A stretch of DNA of 64,000 nucleotides from Cichorium intybus (GCA_023525715.1 CM042010.1:67361966-67425965), one strand, 5' to 3'; shown: positions 10,102 through 23,689, counted from the first letter of the stretch. Program-made: numbers and translations. Notes: generated from the sequence alone by a model not told the origin.

Positions 10102-11951
10102 GTAAGTTGTTAAAAGTTCCAAATTCATACATGAAACAAAAAAAATCCACCAAAATATCTAAAACTCATTTTATGCATAAACCTGATTTTTTTCAGACTC
10201 TCATAAATAAAATAAGAAGTTCTGGAAAATTTCAGAAAATAATTTATTTTTATTAAATTACTATAACTATTGCAATAAAATATGGCAATAATTCACATAA
10301 AATACTTTTTCTGTCAATAAATTTTGGAAAATTTTTGAAACAACCCATATATTGAGTAAAGTGGATTTATAAAGTTTCATGCATTTATATTACTATTTGA
10401 TGCTTATTTTGTATTTTATTTTGTTGTAGAAAAATAAATTGCAAAATATAGTTAGGTATGTTAAAATCTATATTTTATATTTTGCGCAGCTAATACACAT
10501 TTTAAAGACTGCATGACAAAATTTACAGATTTTTGTAAGAAGGTTTGCTTATTTTTCATGATTTAATATTTATTTAATGGTTTAAATTGATAATAAATAG
10601 CTACACATGTCCAAAAATTATAAAACCTTATCTGAATACCATATATAACATGTTAATCATAAATAAAAAGTCTAATGAATTTCTCTTAATATTTCCCTAT
10701 TATTTATGATTTTATTGATTAGTTAATAATGAAAAACATAAGAAATACTTCCCATAGTCCAAAATATCCAACATATTTACAGTAGGCTCAATATATTGTT
10801 AGAAAACTATGGTTAATTTTCCAGAATTTTTGGGAATCATTTATTATTTTTCCCGAATTTTGTTGTGGTTTAATTATTAAAATACTAAATAAATACTAAA
10901 GCAGTTAAGAAAAATATGGAAATTTTACAGTAATTACTATTTTATGAAATAATGATTTTCGGATAATTTCATAATGTTTCATTACTGTTTAGTATTTAAA
11001 ACCATTTTCCTAAATATCTAAGCATGTAAAAATGCCTTTTTAATGATTATTTCATATAAATAATTGTTTATAATATATAAAATCTATAAATACTTATAAT
11101 TTGACAAGTTATTATTTTAATAAGAAATTATTAAAATCTTGCCTAAAGTGAAAATATAAATTAATTAAGCAAAGTAATTAATTCAATTTAAAATTCATCT
11201 AACCTATGAATACATTAATATTCAAAACAAAATTTGATTATTGTTAATTCATCTAATATAAGAATATGTGTCTAATTATTTTTATTAATACTCCATTCCT
11301 GTTTAGTAGTTCCTAAACCAAAACTATTAATTATAATAGGTTCCACGTCGTTTTGACCCGAGCCGTCTATCGTACAACACGCGTATTCCGTTTGGACTAA
11401 TGTGAGTAATCTACCCCATATTTTATAATTTTCAATACTTTTGGGGTGTATCATGTGGTTGTAATATGTTTTCAACTTCATTTTATTATTTTATCACAAT
11501 TGAGACATTGTTGGGGACATTTATACTTGAATCATTATTTGTATAATTATTGTTTGTTTACGCTACATGTACTTGTAGTGCATTATCATTTTAGTCTAAT
11601 CTCCATGACTATGCCCGTATTTTTGAGGTACGTTATGGACAATAATAGCGCTATTGGGTTGACCACCCCGCCTTGGGACGCTAAGGTGATTGATCGCACG
11701 TGGTTGTGTGTGTATGATGATTATATGCTCCATCCTATATATACATATATATGTATATATAGGGTGAGGACTTATTGTTGTTGTTATCATTTGTTAATCA
11801 ATTTTTGATTTATAAACTGTTATCTCAATAACAGTTGCTTGCCAACTTCAAAAGAAAACAAATTTCAAATTATTCAAACTCACAATTTTTTTTAATAAAA
11901 CTAGATTACTCACCAACTCTCGTAGTTGACCTATTTTTACCCATGATGCAG
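10102..11951 (+). other. Candidate intron inside gypsy LTR
   Basis: A strong donor (AA|GTAAGT at 10102) and an acceptor (CCCATGATGCAG ending 11951) are kept in the 3' LTR (donor near 18183) and, on the minus strand, in the full Gypsy-2 LTR (donor AAG|GTATGT near 55404, same acceptor near 53570). The sequence between is AT-rich, as in plant introns. Splicing would shorten the long leader before gag. Prediction only. Confidence 0.4.
11734..11763. repeat. 30-bp perfect palindrome in gypsy LTR
   Basis: Starts CCTATATATACA and is its own reverse complement over 30 bp. Near-identical palindromes occur in the other LTR copies (near 19814, 28143 and 53752), slightly altered. Confidence 0.75.
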
Positions 11952-12183
11952 ATTTGAAGAATGAAGTTGATGAAAAGTAGGGTGTACCTTAGAAACCCAC
12001 AAGACTATTTAAATTTGATGTAATAAATGTTATTGTATTTTGATTTGTATTTGTATGTTGTGGATCTTGTTTGCATACTTAGTACTTAATTGACTCTAAT
12101 CATATTATAACATAGTTGTCATGAGACTTTGAACAATATATCACGCCTTGATCGATTCCGCCAAGGATCGGGGTGTGACAGAT

Positions 12184-12195
12184 TGGTATTAGAGC
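12184..12195 (+). other. Gypsy-1 primer binding site
   Basis: TGGTATTAGAGC, three bases after the LTR. It differs by one base (T for C) from the methionine-tRNA complement found in Gypsy-2. Confidence 0.85.
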
Positions 12196-12993
12196 CCTTG
12201 ACTATAGGGAATTAGGTTAATTGCCTTGACCTAGTCTATAGCCTCTAGGGTCCTCTCGTATGCTAGTTTATAAAATGCACACACAACTACATGCAATTCG
12301 CACTTAGAAAATCCTTGGAATACCTTTGTGTGCTAATTGCTCCCTTATGTGCTTACGTATTATTCTCGACACTTATATGTGCGCATACCCTTGTGAATGT
12401 TCTCCTCTTTCTCTTAAAATCACACACATAGTCAAATGGTTTCAAAATAAAAATTTATATACATATATATATTCCTTAGAGCTCATAGGAAATTAAAAGT
12501 CATCCACTCTAGTTGGGTAGGATCGAAGTAATGGACGCGTAGTAACTGGAAGGGGGAGGTGCCGGTAGCCCAAAAGTCCTGACTAGGTAAGCATTCGTAT
12601 ACATCCCAATCAACCAAGGGACCAGTTTGCTTACCTGGGGACCAAAGGCGAGAGTTCCCAAACCTATAGGCCAAAGCGCGTTATTCACATTACTTTTGAG
12701 CCATCAAAATACCCGACCTTATCAAACGTATCCGAAAGGATACACTCCAAAATGGCCAACTCATTGGACTATTAAGTTCCCTAATGGGCCTAGAAGTGGG
12801 AAAAACATGTGAAAACTTAGTATTGTGGGGGCCCATGCAATTGCTACATGCTTCACATTTAGTACCCATGGAAAGCCCAAAAGGTGCCTAACACTCCTAA
12901 CCATGGCCTAACAAGTGTTTTACAATCATTTTACCCAACAATGTCTACAAACTTAATTTCCATAATCAATTTACAAATAACTCACAAGTCCAT
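12196..12993 (+). other. Gypsy-1 leader
   Basis: About 800 bp of non-coding leader, aligned with 52457-53319 of Gypsy-2. It contains the short AT seed near 12455-12475 that has grown to a 95-bp (AT)n array in Gypsy-2. No supported gene. Confidence 0.7.
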
Positions 12994-15900
12994 ATGCGTG
13001 TTTCTCATAGAGGGCATTACGACCTCCATACGCTGCTCGTAACAACCGAAGGCTAGCCGCCCTTATCGCTAAGGAGGTAGCAAATGTCATCCCAACAATT
13101 GCAACCCATCTTCAAACTCTTCAGCCGCAAGCTCCAGCAACCACTCATCGTTGCTCATTTAAGCACTTTCGTAGCTGTAATCTGCCTTACTTCAAAGGCA
13201 TAGATGGTGCCACCGCACTCCTCACATGGATCGAAGAAATGGAGAGTACTTTCATCCACAGCGAGTGCCCTGAGGACCTGATGGTCCGTCACGCTACAGG
13301 GTGCCTCCAAGGACATGCTCTCTCATGGTGGAACCTAGAAAAACGGGCAAAAGGAGAGGGTGTTGCCTTAGGAATGACCTGGTCAAAACTAAAGGAACGC
13401 ATGATAGAGAAGTTCTGCCCAGACAGCGAATTGCAAACTCTCGAGGAGGAATTCTGGAATCTGAAACAGGTGGGAGGAGACAACGCTACCTACACTAATA
13501 GATTCTATGATCTTTCAAGACTCCTACCTCACATGGTTCAACCTATGAAAACTACAATACACCGCTACATTAAAGGGTTACCGCGCCAGATCCGTGATTC
13601 GGTGACCAGCAGCAGGCCATCTACTCTGGAATCCGCTATTGAAATAGCAGGTCAACTCAACGAGGATAATATGAATGATGGTGTCCTCCCACGCAAGGGT
13701 TCAAAGATGACAACTGAAAAGCCGACCCCTGAGACTCCCCTAATTGTCAAGTCCGAGTCCTCACACCGACACGACAAAAAGAAGAGGAAAAGCCATCACC
13801 ACAACCATGCTGTTATTACCCCTGCTGCTCCTATCACCCAAGTCACCCAACCTAACAAAAAGCCGTATACCGGACCTCACCCCCTCTATAACCATTGTAA
13901 CTATCACCATATGACCACCAGCCCGTGTCGCCTTTGTACGACTTGTGGTCGCTATGGACACTTGGCGGACACATGTCGTGCACCAAAAACTCAACGACCA
14001 TTCGCTCTACCCTCAAATCAGCAAACACAAACCCGGTATCCAACTGGAACATGCTTCAATTGTGGTGACCCCACCCATTTCAGAAACACGTGTCCTAGGC
14101 TAGTCAATATCATCAACACTCAAGGCCAGGAAAATCCAACAATGCAGGTTCCAGTTCCCAAAGGCCGAGCCTTTGTCATTACCGCAACCCAAGCACAAAC
14201 CAATAATAAGGTCGTAAATGGTACGTTTCTCATAAATGACTGCTACGCTTCAGTACTTTTTGATTCAGGTGCCGATAAAAGTTTTGTGTCTTTGGAATTT
14301 GAGCCCATACTTCACACACCTCGCACGATTCTTGATGAGTACTTTACCGTAGAAGTCGCCAATGGAAAATACGTTTCACTCAATGCAGTCATCCAAGATT
14401 GCACTTTCGATTTTAGCGGTCATAAATTTTCCGTCAATTTAGTTCCTATGGAACTTGGTAGTTTCGACATCATCGTGGGAATGGATTGGCTATCCCAAAA
14501 CCATGCTGAAATAGTATGTTACGAGAAGTTCATTCGTATTCCTCTTGCCGACGGTCAAAGTATTAGTATTTATGGCGAGACTCATTCGAAAAAGCTTAGT
14601 CTTATGTCATGTACTCAAGCTCGATCATATCTACGTAAAGAATACATGGCTTTCTTAGCCCATGTGGTGGATACAAAGGTCATAGAAAAGAAGATCGAAG
14701 ATATTCCGATTGTACGAGACTTTCCCGACATCTTTCCCGATGACGTATCTAGACTCCCTCCAGTACGTGAGCTAGAGTTCCGCATCGATCTCGTTCCTGA
14801 AGCTGCTCCCATAGCCAAGTCTCCATATCGGTTGGCTCCAACCGAGATGCAAGAATTGGCAAGTCAGCTCCAAGAATTAACCGATAAGGGATTTATCCGC
14901 CCTAGTACTTCACCCTGGGGGGCCCCGGTTCTCTTCATCAAAAAGAATGATGGTTCGTTTCGTATGTGTATCGATTATCGGGAGTTAAATAAATTGACCA
15001 TCAAGAACCGATATCCGTTACCTCGGATCGACGACCTTTTTGATTAGCTTCAAGGAGCTTCATGCTTCTCAAAAATCGACCTTCGCTCGGGTTATCACCA
15101 ACTTCGAGTACGGGAAGAAGACATCCCCAAAACCGCTTTCCGAACCCGCTATGGTCATTACGAGTTCACTGTTATGCCTTTCGGCCTAACAAATGCCCCT
15201 GCCGCATTCATGGACTTGATGAATCGGGTATTTAAACCTTATCTCGACCGTTTTGTTATCGTCTTTATTGATGACATCCTCATTTACTCCAAGACAAAGG
15301 CAGAGCATGAAAGACACCTTCGCCTAACTCTCCAAACGTTGCAAGGAAATCGGCTCTATGCCAAGTTTTCGAAATGCGAGTTTTGGTTAAAGGAGGTACA
15401 ATTCCTCGGTCATATTGTAAGTGACAAGGGTATTTTAGTTGATCCCGCAAAAGTTGAAGCAGTCAAGAATTGGAAAGCCCCACGTACCCCCAAGGAAATT
15501 CGGTCATTCCTCGGTTTAGCGGGATATTACCGACGTTTCATTTCAAATTTCTCAAACATCGCTTTACCGCTTACTTCGCTCACTTGCAAGGGTACGCCAT
15601 TTGATTGGGGACCCAAGCAGGAATACGCTTTCCAAACTCTTAAACAAAGATTGTGTGACGCTCCAATTCTTACACTCCCTGAAGGATCCGAAGATTTCGT
15701 GGTATACTGCGATGCCTCCAATCTCGGTCTAGGTTGTGTTTTGATGCAAAGGGGAAAGGTTATAGCTTACGCATCGCGACAACTCAAAATCCATGAAAGG
15801 AATTATACGACTCATGATTTGGAGCTCGGTGCCGTGGTTTTCGCTCTTAAAATTTGGAGGCATTACCTTTACGGCACTAAATGCGTAATTTTCACCGACC

Positions 15901-17534
15901 ATAAGAGCTTGCAACATATTCTTAATCAAAAGGAACTCAATATGAGGCAAACACGATGGGTCGAACTCCTAAATGATTACGAGTGTGAAATACGCTATCA
16001 TCCGGGAAAGGCGAACGTCGTAGCCGACGCGCTAAGTCGAAAAGAACATGCCAAAGAATTTCATTTAATATGTTCTCCTATCTTGTCCAATCTCAGCGAC
16101 CGAATTCGAGGAGCCCAACACTCGGCAATTACCGAAAATGACATGCCCACGGGAATTGATGGGGAGTTGGAATCTAAGTCTGATGGTATTTTCTATTATC
16201 AAGATCGCATCTGGATCCCAGATCGCGACAATCTTCGTACATTCCTGATGGAAGAAATCCATAAAACTCGATATTCCATTCATCCGGGCGCTGACAAGAT
16301 GTATCATGGCTTGAGAACCAATTATTGGTGGTCGGGAATGAAAAAGGATATTGCTTTATTCGTAGCCAAATGTCTTACATGTTCCAGGGTCAAAGCAGAA
16401 CATCAACGACCCTCTGGACTATTGGTCCAACCGGAAATCCCCGAGTGGAAATGGGAAGCGATCACCATGGATTTCGTAACCAAACTTCCCCGTACCACAA
16501 AGGGACATGACAGCATTTGGGTAATCGTTGACCGTTTGACTAAATCTGCTCACTTCCTTCCCATCCGTGAACATTTCAAGGTCGAACAACTTGCTCGGAT
16601 TTACATCGACGAGATAGTTAGTCGGCATGGCATCCCTCTCAGCATCATTTCAGATCGTGATGGGAGATTTCTCTCTCGGTTCTGGCAATCACTTCAAGAA
16701 GCCATGGGAACCCGCCTCGATCTCAGTACTGCCTATCATCCTCAGACCGATGGTCAATCTGAGAGGACAATTCAAACACTCGAAGATATGTTGAGGGCGT
16801 GTGTCTTAGATTTCGGAGGAAACTGGGACTCTCATTTACCGTTGGTGGAATTCTCCTATAATAACAGTTATCATTCTAGCATCGGGATGCCACCATTTGA
16901 GGCATTGTATGACCGTAAATGCCGATCTCCTATTTGCTGGCATGAAATTGGCGAGTCCCACGTAATTCGCGCAACAGTGGATTCTCCAATCGTTGGTCCT
17001 GAGCTTATCCAGGAAACAACCGACAAAATCACTCAGATTCGCAATAACCTTCTCACAGCTCGTAGACGACAAAAGAGTTACGCCGACAAGCGACGCAAAC
17101 CACTTGAATTTACCGTAGGTGACATGGTCATGTTAAAAGTGTCTCCATGGAAAGGTGTGGTTCGATTTGGACGCAAGGGTAAATTGGCACCCCGCTACGT
17201 AGGGCCGTTTAAGATCCTGAAAAGGATCGGACCCGTAGCCTACGAGTTGGATCTACCAATAGAGCTTAATAAAGTTCACCCAGTATTTCATATAGCCAAC
17301 CTCAAGAAGTGTTTAGCAGACGAGAACCTTCATGTTCCTCTCGAGGATATCCAAATCGATGAGACAATGCAATTTATCGAGAAACCCTTGGAAATTGCCG
17401 ACCGAAAGGAAAAGCAACTCAAAAGAAGTCGCATTCCCCTGGTCAAGGTCAGGTGGCAGTCAGCACGTGGACCTGAGTATACATGGGAGCGTGAGGATCA
17501 AATGCGTACCAAATACCCGCAACTTTTCTCTTAA
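12994..17534 (+). pseudogene. Gypsy-1 gag-pol polyprotein
   Basis: One long frame with two lesions. The ATG at 12994 is supported by the homologous start in Gypsy-2. A one-base deletion near 13024 shifts frame and an in-frame TAG lies at 15045-15047 (CAG in Gypsy-2). Order: gag capsid (HALSWW, about 13140-13680); CCHC knuckles (CTTCGRYGHLADTC near 13940-13980 and CFNCGDPTHFRNTC near 14052-14093); protease DSG at 14262-14270; RT with FIDD at 15264-15275; RNase H from YCDAS near 15705; integrase HHCC finger near 16260-16385 and DDE core (TMDFVTK, SDRDGRF, DGQSERT); chromodomain-like C-terminus (VKVRW, YTWEREDQ) at 17436-17530. Encodes all functions for retrotransposition, with the tail likely targeting chromatin. 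Confidence 0.93.
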
Positions 17535-17570
17535 GGTACTCTCTTCTTAAATTTCGGGACGAAATTTCCT

Positions 17571-17584
17571 AAAGTAGGGGAGAC
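17571..17584 (+). other. Gypsy-1 polypurine tract
   Basis: AAAGTAGGGGAGAC directly before the 3' LTR; the same tract is present in Gypsy-2 at 28964-28977 on the minus strand. Confidence 0.85.
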
Positions 17585-20261
17585 TGTGACATCCGCCTAA
17601 AATGGATTCGGTTCAACCCAACCCAATTGGAAATTTAATAAACCCTACTCGAGATTTCTTGACGCTAATAGGATCAAAACGCTTACACTACGATATAAAT
17701 TGACGTTAATAGCAATATATCATAGTATAACGTTATAACTATAATAAAATTAAATTATGATACCATATTAAAATCAAATCAAAGTATGATGCTCTAATTA
17801 AATTAAAAGAATCAAACTTGAATGCTATAATTAAACTTCAAATCAAAGTAGATTGTTATAATCAAATAATAACCTATTTTTTTTATAAAACTCTATTTTT
17901 ATAAACACTACATTAAATTTTATAAAACTCTTAAGATACTTGTGTTAGTGGGGAATTATGAAGACCACCAAAAGTAAAAGTTTATTCCCATTGTCTCCCA
18001 CTCATACCTCCCATCATCTTTCCTTTCATTTTTCTCCCAACATATTATTCTCATTACCACTCAAACCCTCTCTATTCTTTCTCTCACTCTCAATCTCGAA
18101 ATTCTTCCAAGAAATATCAATTTTCCAGCCAAGAACAATCCCTCATACTCAAATCTCCATCCCTCTTGAAGCATTCATCAAGGTAAGTTGTTAAAAGTTC
18201 CAAATTCATACATGAAACAAATTAAATCCACCAAAATATCTAAAACTCATTTTATGCATAAACCTGATTTTTCTCAGACTCTCATAAATAAAATAAGAAG
18301 TTCTGGAGATTTTCAGAAAATAATTTATTTTTATTGAATTACTATAATTATTGCAATAAAATATGGCAATAATTCACATAAAATACTTTTTGCTGTCAAT
18401 AAATTTTGGAAAAATTTTGAAACAACCCATATATTGAGTAAAGTGGATTTATAAAGTTTCATGCATTTATATTACTATTTGGTGCTTATTTTGTATTTTA
18501 TTTTGTTGTAGAAAAATAAATTTCAAAATATAGTTAGGTATGTTAAAATCTAGATTTTATATTTTTCGCACCTAATAAACATTTTAAAGACTCCATGACA
18601 AAATTTACAGATTTTTGTAAGAAGGTTTTATTATTTTTAATGATTTAATGTTTATTTAATGGTTTAAATTGATAATAAATAGCTACACATGTCCAAAAAT
18701 TATAAAACCTTATCCGAATACCATATATAACATGTTAATCATAAATAAAAGGTCTAATGAATTTCTCTTAATATTTCCCTATTATTTATGATTTTATTGA
18801 TTAGTTAATAATGAAAAACATAAGAAATACTTCCCGTAGTCCAAAATATCCAACATATTTACAGTAGGCTCAATATATTGTTAGAAAACTATGGTTAATT
18901 GTCCAGAATTTTTGGGAATCATTTATTATTTTTCCCGAATTTTGTTGTGGTTTAATTATTAAAATACTAAATAAATACTAAACCAGTTAAGAAAAATATG
19001 GAAATTTTACAGTAATTACTATTTTATGAAATAATGATTTGCTGATAATTTCATAATATTTCATTACTGTTTAGTATTTAAAACCATTTTCCTAAATATC
19101 TAAGCATGTAAAAATGCCTTTTTAATGATTATTTCATATAAATAATTGTTTATAATATATAAAACCTATAAATACTTATAATTTGACAAGTTATTATTTT
19201 AATAAGAAATTATTAAATCTTGCCTAAAGTGAAAATATAAATTAATTAAGCAAAGTAATTAATTCAATTTAAAATTCATCTAACCTATGAATACATTAAT
19301 ATTCAAAACAAAATTTGATTATTGTTAATTCATCTAATATAAGAATATGTGTCTAATTATTTTTATTAATACTCCATTCCCGTTTAGTAGTTCCTAAACC
19401 AAAACTATTAATTATAATAGGTTCCACGTCGTTTTGACCCGAGCCGTCTATCGTACAACACGCGTATTCCGTTTGGACTAATGTGAGTAATCTACCCCAT
19501 ATTTTATAATTTTCAATACTTTTGGGGTGTATCATGTGGTTCTAATATGTTTTCAACTTCATTTTATTATTTTATCACAATTGAGACATTGTTGGGGACA
19601 TTTATACTTGAATCATTATTTGTATAATTATTGTTTGTTTACGCTACATGTACTTGTAGTGCATTATCATTTTAGTCTAATCTCCATGACTATGCCCGTA
19701 TTCTTGAGGTACGTTATGGACAATAATAGCGCTATTGGGTTGACCACCCCGCCTTGGGACGCTAAGGTGATTGATCGCACGTGGTTGTGTGTGTATGATG
19801 ATTAGATGCTCCATCCTATATATACATATATATGCATATATAGGGTGAGGACTTATTGTTGTTGTTATTATTTGTTAATCAATTTTTGATTTATAAACTG
19901 TTATCTCAATAACAGTTGCTTGCCAACTTCAAAAGAAAACAAATTTCAAATTATTCAAACTCACAATTTTCTTTAATAAAACTAGATTACTCACCAACTC
20001 TCGTAGTTGACCTATTTTTACCCATGATGCAGATTTGAAGAATGAAGTTGATGAAAAGTAGGGTGTACCTTAGAAACCCACAAGACTATTTAAATTTGAT
20101 GTAATAAATGTTATTGTATTTTGATTTGTATTTGTATGTTGTGGATCTTGTTTGCATACTTAGTACTTAATTGAATCTAATCATATTATAACATAGTTGT
20201 CATGAGACTTTGAACAATATATCACGCCTTGATCGATTCCGCCAAGGATCGGGGTGTGACA
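17585..20261 (+). repeat. Gypsy-1 3' LTR, 2677 bp
   Basis: Aligns end to end with 9504-12180 with scattered substitutions. Bounded on the right by TCTCA, where Copia-A resumes. Confidence 0.93.
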
Positions 20262-21824
20262 TCTCACAATTTCATTTTTCTCATTTCTTTTTCGTATAAA
20301 AAATCCATCTGTATCCCAATAGTTTCACAACTCCATGTGTGAGTATAATAGGTCCAAAAACCTTTCTGTTCTTGGGAGACGTTAATTCATCTTGCATGGC
20401 CTCTTTCCATTTACCCCAATCATGCCTATTTTTGCATTCAATGACAGAAACATTGTGGTTCTGGATTCTCATTGATAATATTGCATGCAACTGAATAAGA
20501 AAATATTGTATCTTCTAATTCATATTGCCTCCTTACTATTTTTCTATGACGATAATTAATTTCAATCTCCTTATCATTTATTTCCTCAACTGGGGAAGTT
20601 ATGTTATTTTGTGTTTCATCATGAACACTTTCATTATGCTCCAACATATTTTCCATTCCTCTTCTTTTTCTAGGATTTGCATCCTTAGAACCAAATGGCC
20701 TTCCACGCTTCAGGCGTGCTTTGGATTCTTGAGTTACTTTTCATCAGATTGTCTATCTGGGAGTTAAATTCAAGCTGGAGCATTAACAGCAGGTATATAT
20801 GATTTACTAACTCTTTTTGTATCAGTAAATGCATCAGGTAATTGATTTGCAACTTCTTGCAAATGTATTATCTTTTGAACACCCATCTCACATTCTTGTG
20901 TGAGGATAAAGATATGATAAAGAAGGTTCATACCATGAAACATTCTTTTCTTGGGTTTTCATTTCTCCCCCAAGCGTTGGGAAAATTTCCTCATTGAAAT
21001 GGCAATCAGCAAGACGTGCTGTAAACATATCACCTGTCAAAGTTTCAAGATATCTTATTATTGAATTTGTTTCAAAATCAACATATATTCCCAACCTCCT
21101 TTGAGGACCCATTTTTGTACGTTGTGGTGGAGCAATAGGAACATATACTGCACTTCCAAAAATTTTAAGGTGGGATATATCTGGTTCTTTTCCAGAAACA
21201 AGTTGAAGGGGAGAATGTGTATGATATGCACTTGGTCTCATACGAATCAGTGATGTAGCATGTAAAATTGCATGACCCATATGGAAACAAGAAGTTTTGT
21301 TCTTATTATTAATGGTCTAGCTATTATTTGGAGACATTTAATCAGTGATTCTGCTAAACCATTTTGAGTGTGTACATGTGCAACTGGGTGCTCAACAGTA
21401 ATTCCTATAGACATACAATAATCATTATATACTTGAGGCGTAAACTCACCTGCATGATCAATTCTCACTTTATTGATGTTATAATCAGGAAAATGTGCTC
21501 TCAGTTTAATAATCTGAGTAAGGAATTTTGCAAATGCCATGTTACGAGTTGATAATAGGCAAACATGAGACCATCTAGTTGATGCATCTATTAGACCAGA
21601 AAGTATTTAAATGGTCCAGAAGGTGGATGAATTGGTCCACATATGTCTCCTTGAATTCTTTCTAGAAATCTAGGTGATTCCTTTTCAACTTTCATTGGTG
21701 AAGGTCTTGTAATTAATTTCCTAATGGAACAAGAAATACATGGGTTCTTATTACCTATTTGAGGGAACTTCTGGTCCTTCAATGGATGCCCAAATGTATT
21801 TTCAATTATTCGATGCATCATTGT
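20262..21824 (-). pseudogene. Copia-A integrase and RT N-terminal part
   Basis: Integrase core with VRIDHAGEF near 21450-21470 and the TQNGLAES glutamate block near 21350-21380, followed by the LIRMRPSAYHTHSPLQLV segment and the copia variable linker (to about 20500). RT begins with RHDWGKWKEAMQDEL and GYRWIFYTKKK near 20280-20420, where Gypsy-1 interrupts. Several frameshifts and stops. Together with 9085-9503 and 4944-6040 this is the complete pol of Copia-A. Confidence 0.85.
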
Positions 21825-22313
21825 TCATCCTGGATGGCCTAGTCTGTCATGCCACAAACTAAATATTCTAGGATCACAAAATTTTTCTTTAACCACCAAA
21901 TTTGACTCAACTATATTTATATATGTAAAATGTAAACCAGAATCAAATTGTGGTAATTTCTCCAATATATGGTTTTCATTTATTATAAACATATATTTCT
22001 TGTTTCCTATTCTTTTGGTGAATGTGTTATATCCGTTAAGATATATATCATTAAAACCATTTAAATTTCTGTTTGACTTTGGGGAAAATAACGCATTAGT
22101 GATTACAAACTTCGTACCATTAGGTAACATGAAACGAGCATTTCCTGTTCCTACGATCAAGTCTACAGGACCTGATATTGTATTTATGTGCCCTTTTACG
22201 AGTTTTAGTGTGGAAAAATATTTCTTTGTTTTCAAGATGGTGTGTGTGGTACCACAATCAATTATTAAGAGTTCTCCAAGATTTACTTGGTTTTGTGCTC
22301 CAGTTGAACTCAT
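21825..22313 (-). pseudogene. Copia-A protease and GAG-pre-integrase region
   Basis: Begins in the protease; IIDCGTTHTIL at residues 17-27 sits where the copia DSG/DTG active site belongs, with Cys in the Ser position. Then the GPVDLIVGTGNARF block, and the pre-integrase segment ending LWHDRLGHPG. A frame break separates it from integrase. Confidence 0.75.
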
Positions 22314-22539
22314 TTTGAACTTCGTATAAGAAAAATAAATGATGAGTTATGAACACAATTTTAATATAAGTGACTCGAAAACTTCATTAAGAAAGAAAAA
22401 CATTACAATGAAAAATTAAAAACATGTTACAAAAGGAAACTAGTTTTCTAGGATGTCTAAACTATTGCAAAAGTCTAGAGTGTTTAGTTCAATGTTTCCT
22501 AAATCAACACCATCGATGAGGTTGACTTCTTTCCCTTTT

Positions 22540-23524
22540 CCTTTAATGGAATCTTGGTAAAGTTTACAAAGATGGGGATATGTACGACAGGTCATTGACC
22601 TGTGCTACCACATCTATAACAAGAATCCCCAGGGTTCTATGATGTTCCGACATCATTTCTTTTTTCTTTGGTTGGACAATATTTCCTTGTGGAGTGTGTT
22701 GATTATTGTTTCTTTGACCACGCCCACGGTTATAAGGATGACCGCGTCCATGACCCTGAGTATAACCGCGCCCAAAAATTTGGTTTTGGTTAAAATGGTC
22801 TCGACCGTGACCACGGCCTCGTACACGACCACGACCACGACCACGACCACGTCCTCGTCCATACGAATTATTTTTAGGTTCATAAGTGATAGTAGCATTT
22901 GCTTCAGGAGTGCTACTGAACCAGTTGGACGGGACTGGTGGTTCTTTATTAATAGTTCATTATTTTGTTCAGCAACAAGAAGAAGTGTATTAAGCTCAGA
23001 ATATTTTTTGAGCTTTTGCATACGATATTGTTGTTGCAATGTCATATTTGATGCATGGAATGTGGAGAGAGTTTTCTCCAACATTGAAGCATCAGAAACC
23101 TCTTCCCCACAAAATTTTAGTTGTGAACATACCTGAAATAATGCCGAATTATAGTCATGTACCTTTTTGAAGTCTTGAAAACTCAATGATAACCACTTAG
23201 CCTTACCACTTGGAAGTATAACTTCCTTTTGCTGGTCAAATCTTTCTTTTAAGCTTTTCCAAAGAGCGCTAGGATCAGCGGTATTGAGGTATTCATACCT
23301 CAACATTTCGTCGATATGTTTGCGAAGGAAAATTATTGCACGTGCTTTATCTTGCGACGTGCGCTTATTTTTTCTTTTATATTTTCAGATAAATCCATGG
23401 ACTCAAGATGCATAGTAACATCTATAGTCCAAGGCATGTAATTCTTTCCGCTGACTTCAAGAGCGGTAAATTCAAGCTTTGCAATCTTTGACATATTGTA
23501 GTTCCTAAGAAAAATAAAACTCAT
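22540..23524 (-). pseudogene. Copia-A gag
   Basis: Starts near 23490 with KLEFTALEVSGKNYMPW, the N-terminal block of this copia gag type. Frames 23524-23333 and 23306-22653 are separated by a frameshift. The C-terminal part (about 22860-22690) is rich in Arg-Gly, encoded by repeated CGTGGT-type codons, an RNA-binding feature. A zinc-knuckle remnant follows near 22560-22620. Confidence 0.8.
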
Positions 23525-23689
23525 TAAATTTGTCGTTTAAATGTGGGGATGAGATTTACTATTTCTATTATAGTTAATAGATTTACTATTTATATTATAG
23601 TTACAAACATAATAAATAGATGAATCTTCTCAAATTCCTTTTATTTTAAAATTTAAAATTTTATTTTTTTAATCGGTTGCACAAACGAA

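Larger units (their letters stand above)
9504..12180 (+). repeat. Gypsy-1 5' LTR, 2677 bp
   Basis: Same length as the 3' LTR at 17585-20261. It is AT-rich, with candidate TATA sequences near 9810-9850 (TTTTTATAAAC, TTTTATAAAAC) and a pyrimidine-rich leader-like stretch at 9900-10100. A short ORF at 9877-10113 is present in several family LTRs but looks like a leader rather than a gene. A G-box core CACGTG lies near 11698. Confidence 0.93.
9504..20261 (+). mobile_element. Gypsy-1, nearly intact chromodomain-type Ty3/gypsy retrotransposon
   Basis: 10,758 bp with 2677-bp LTRs at both ends (TGTGACATCC...GGTGTGACA) and a perfect 5-bp target duplication TCTCA (9499-9503, 20262-20266). Primer site, gag-pol and polypurine tract are all present. 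Pol order RT-RNase H-integrase with a chromodomain-like tail places it among chromoviruses, probably the Tekay/Del branch. By eye the LTRs differ by around 1%, so insertion was fairly recent. One frameshift and one stop break the polyprotein. Confidence 0.95.

Noticed and set aside
9877..10113. 78-codon ORF conserved in both Gypsy-1 LTRs
   Set aside because: Conservation follows from LTR duplication. The sequence is Ser/Phe/Pro-rich, lies in a leader-like pyrimidine tract, and is disrupted in the Gypsy-2 LTR.
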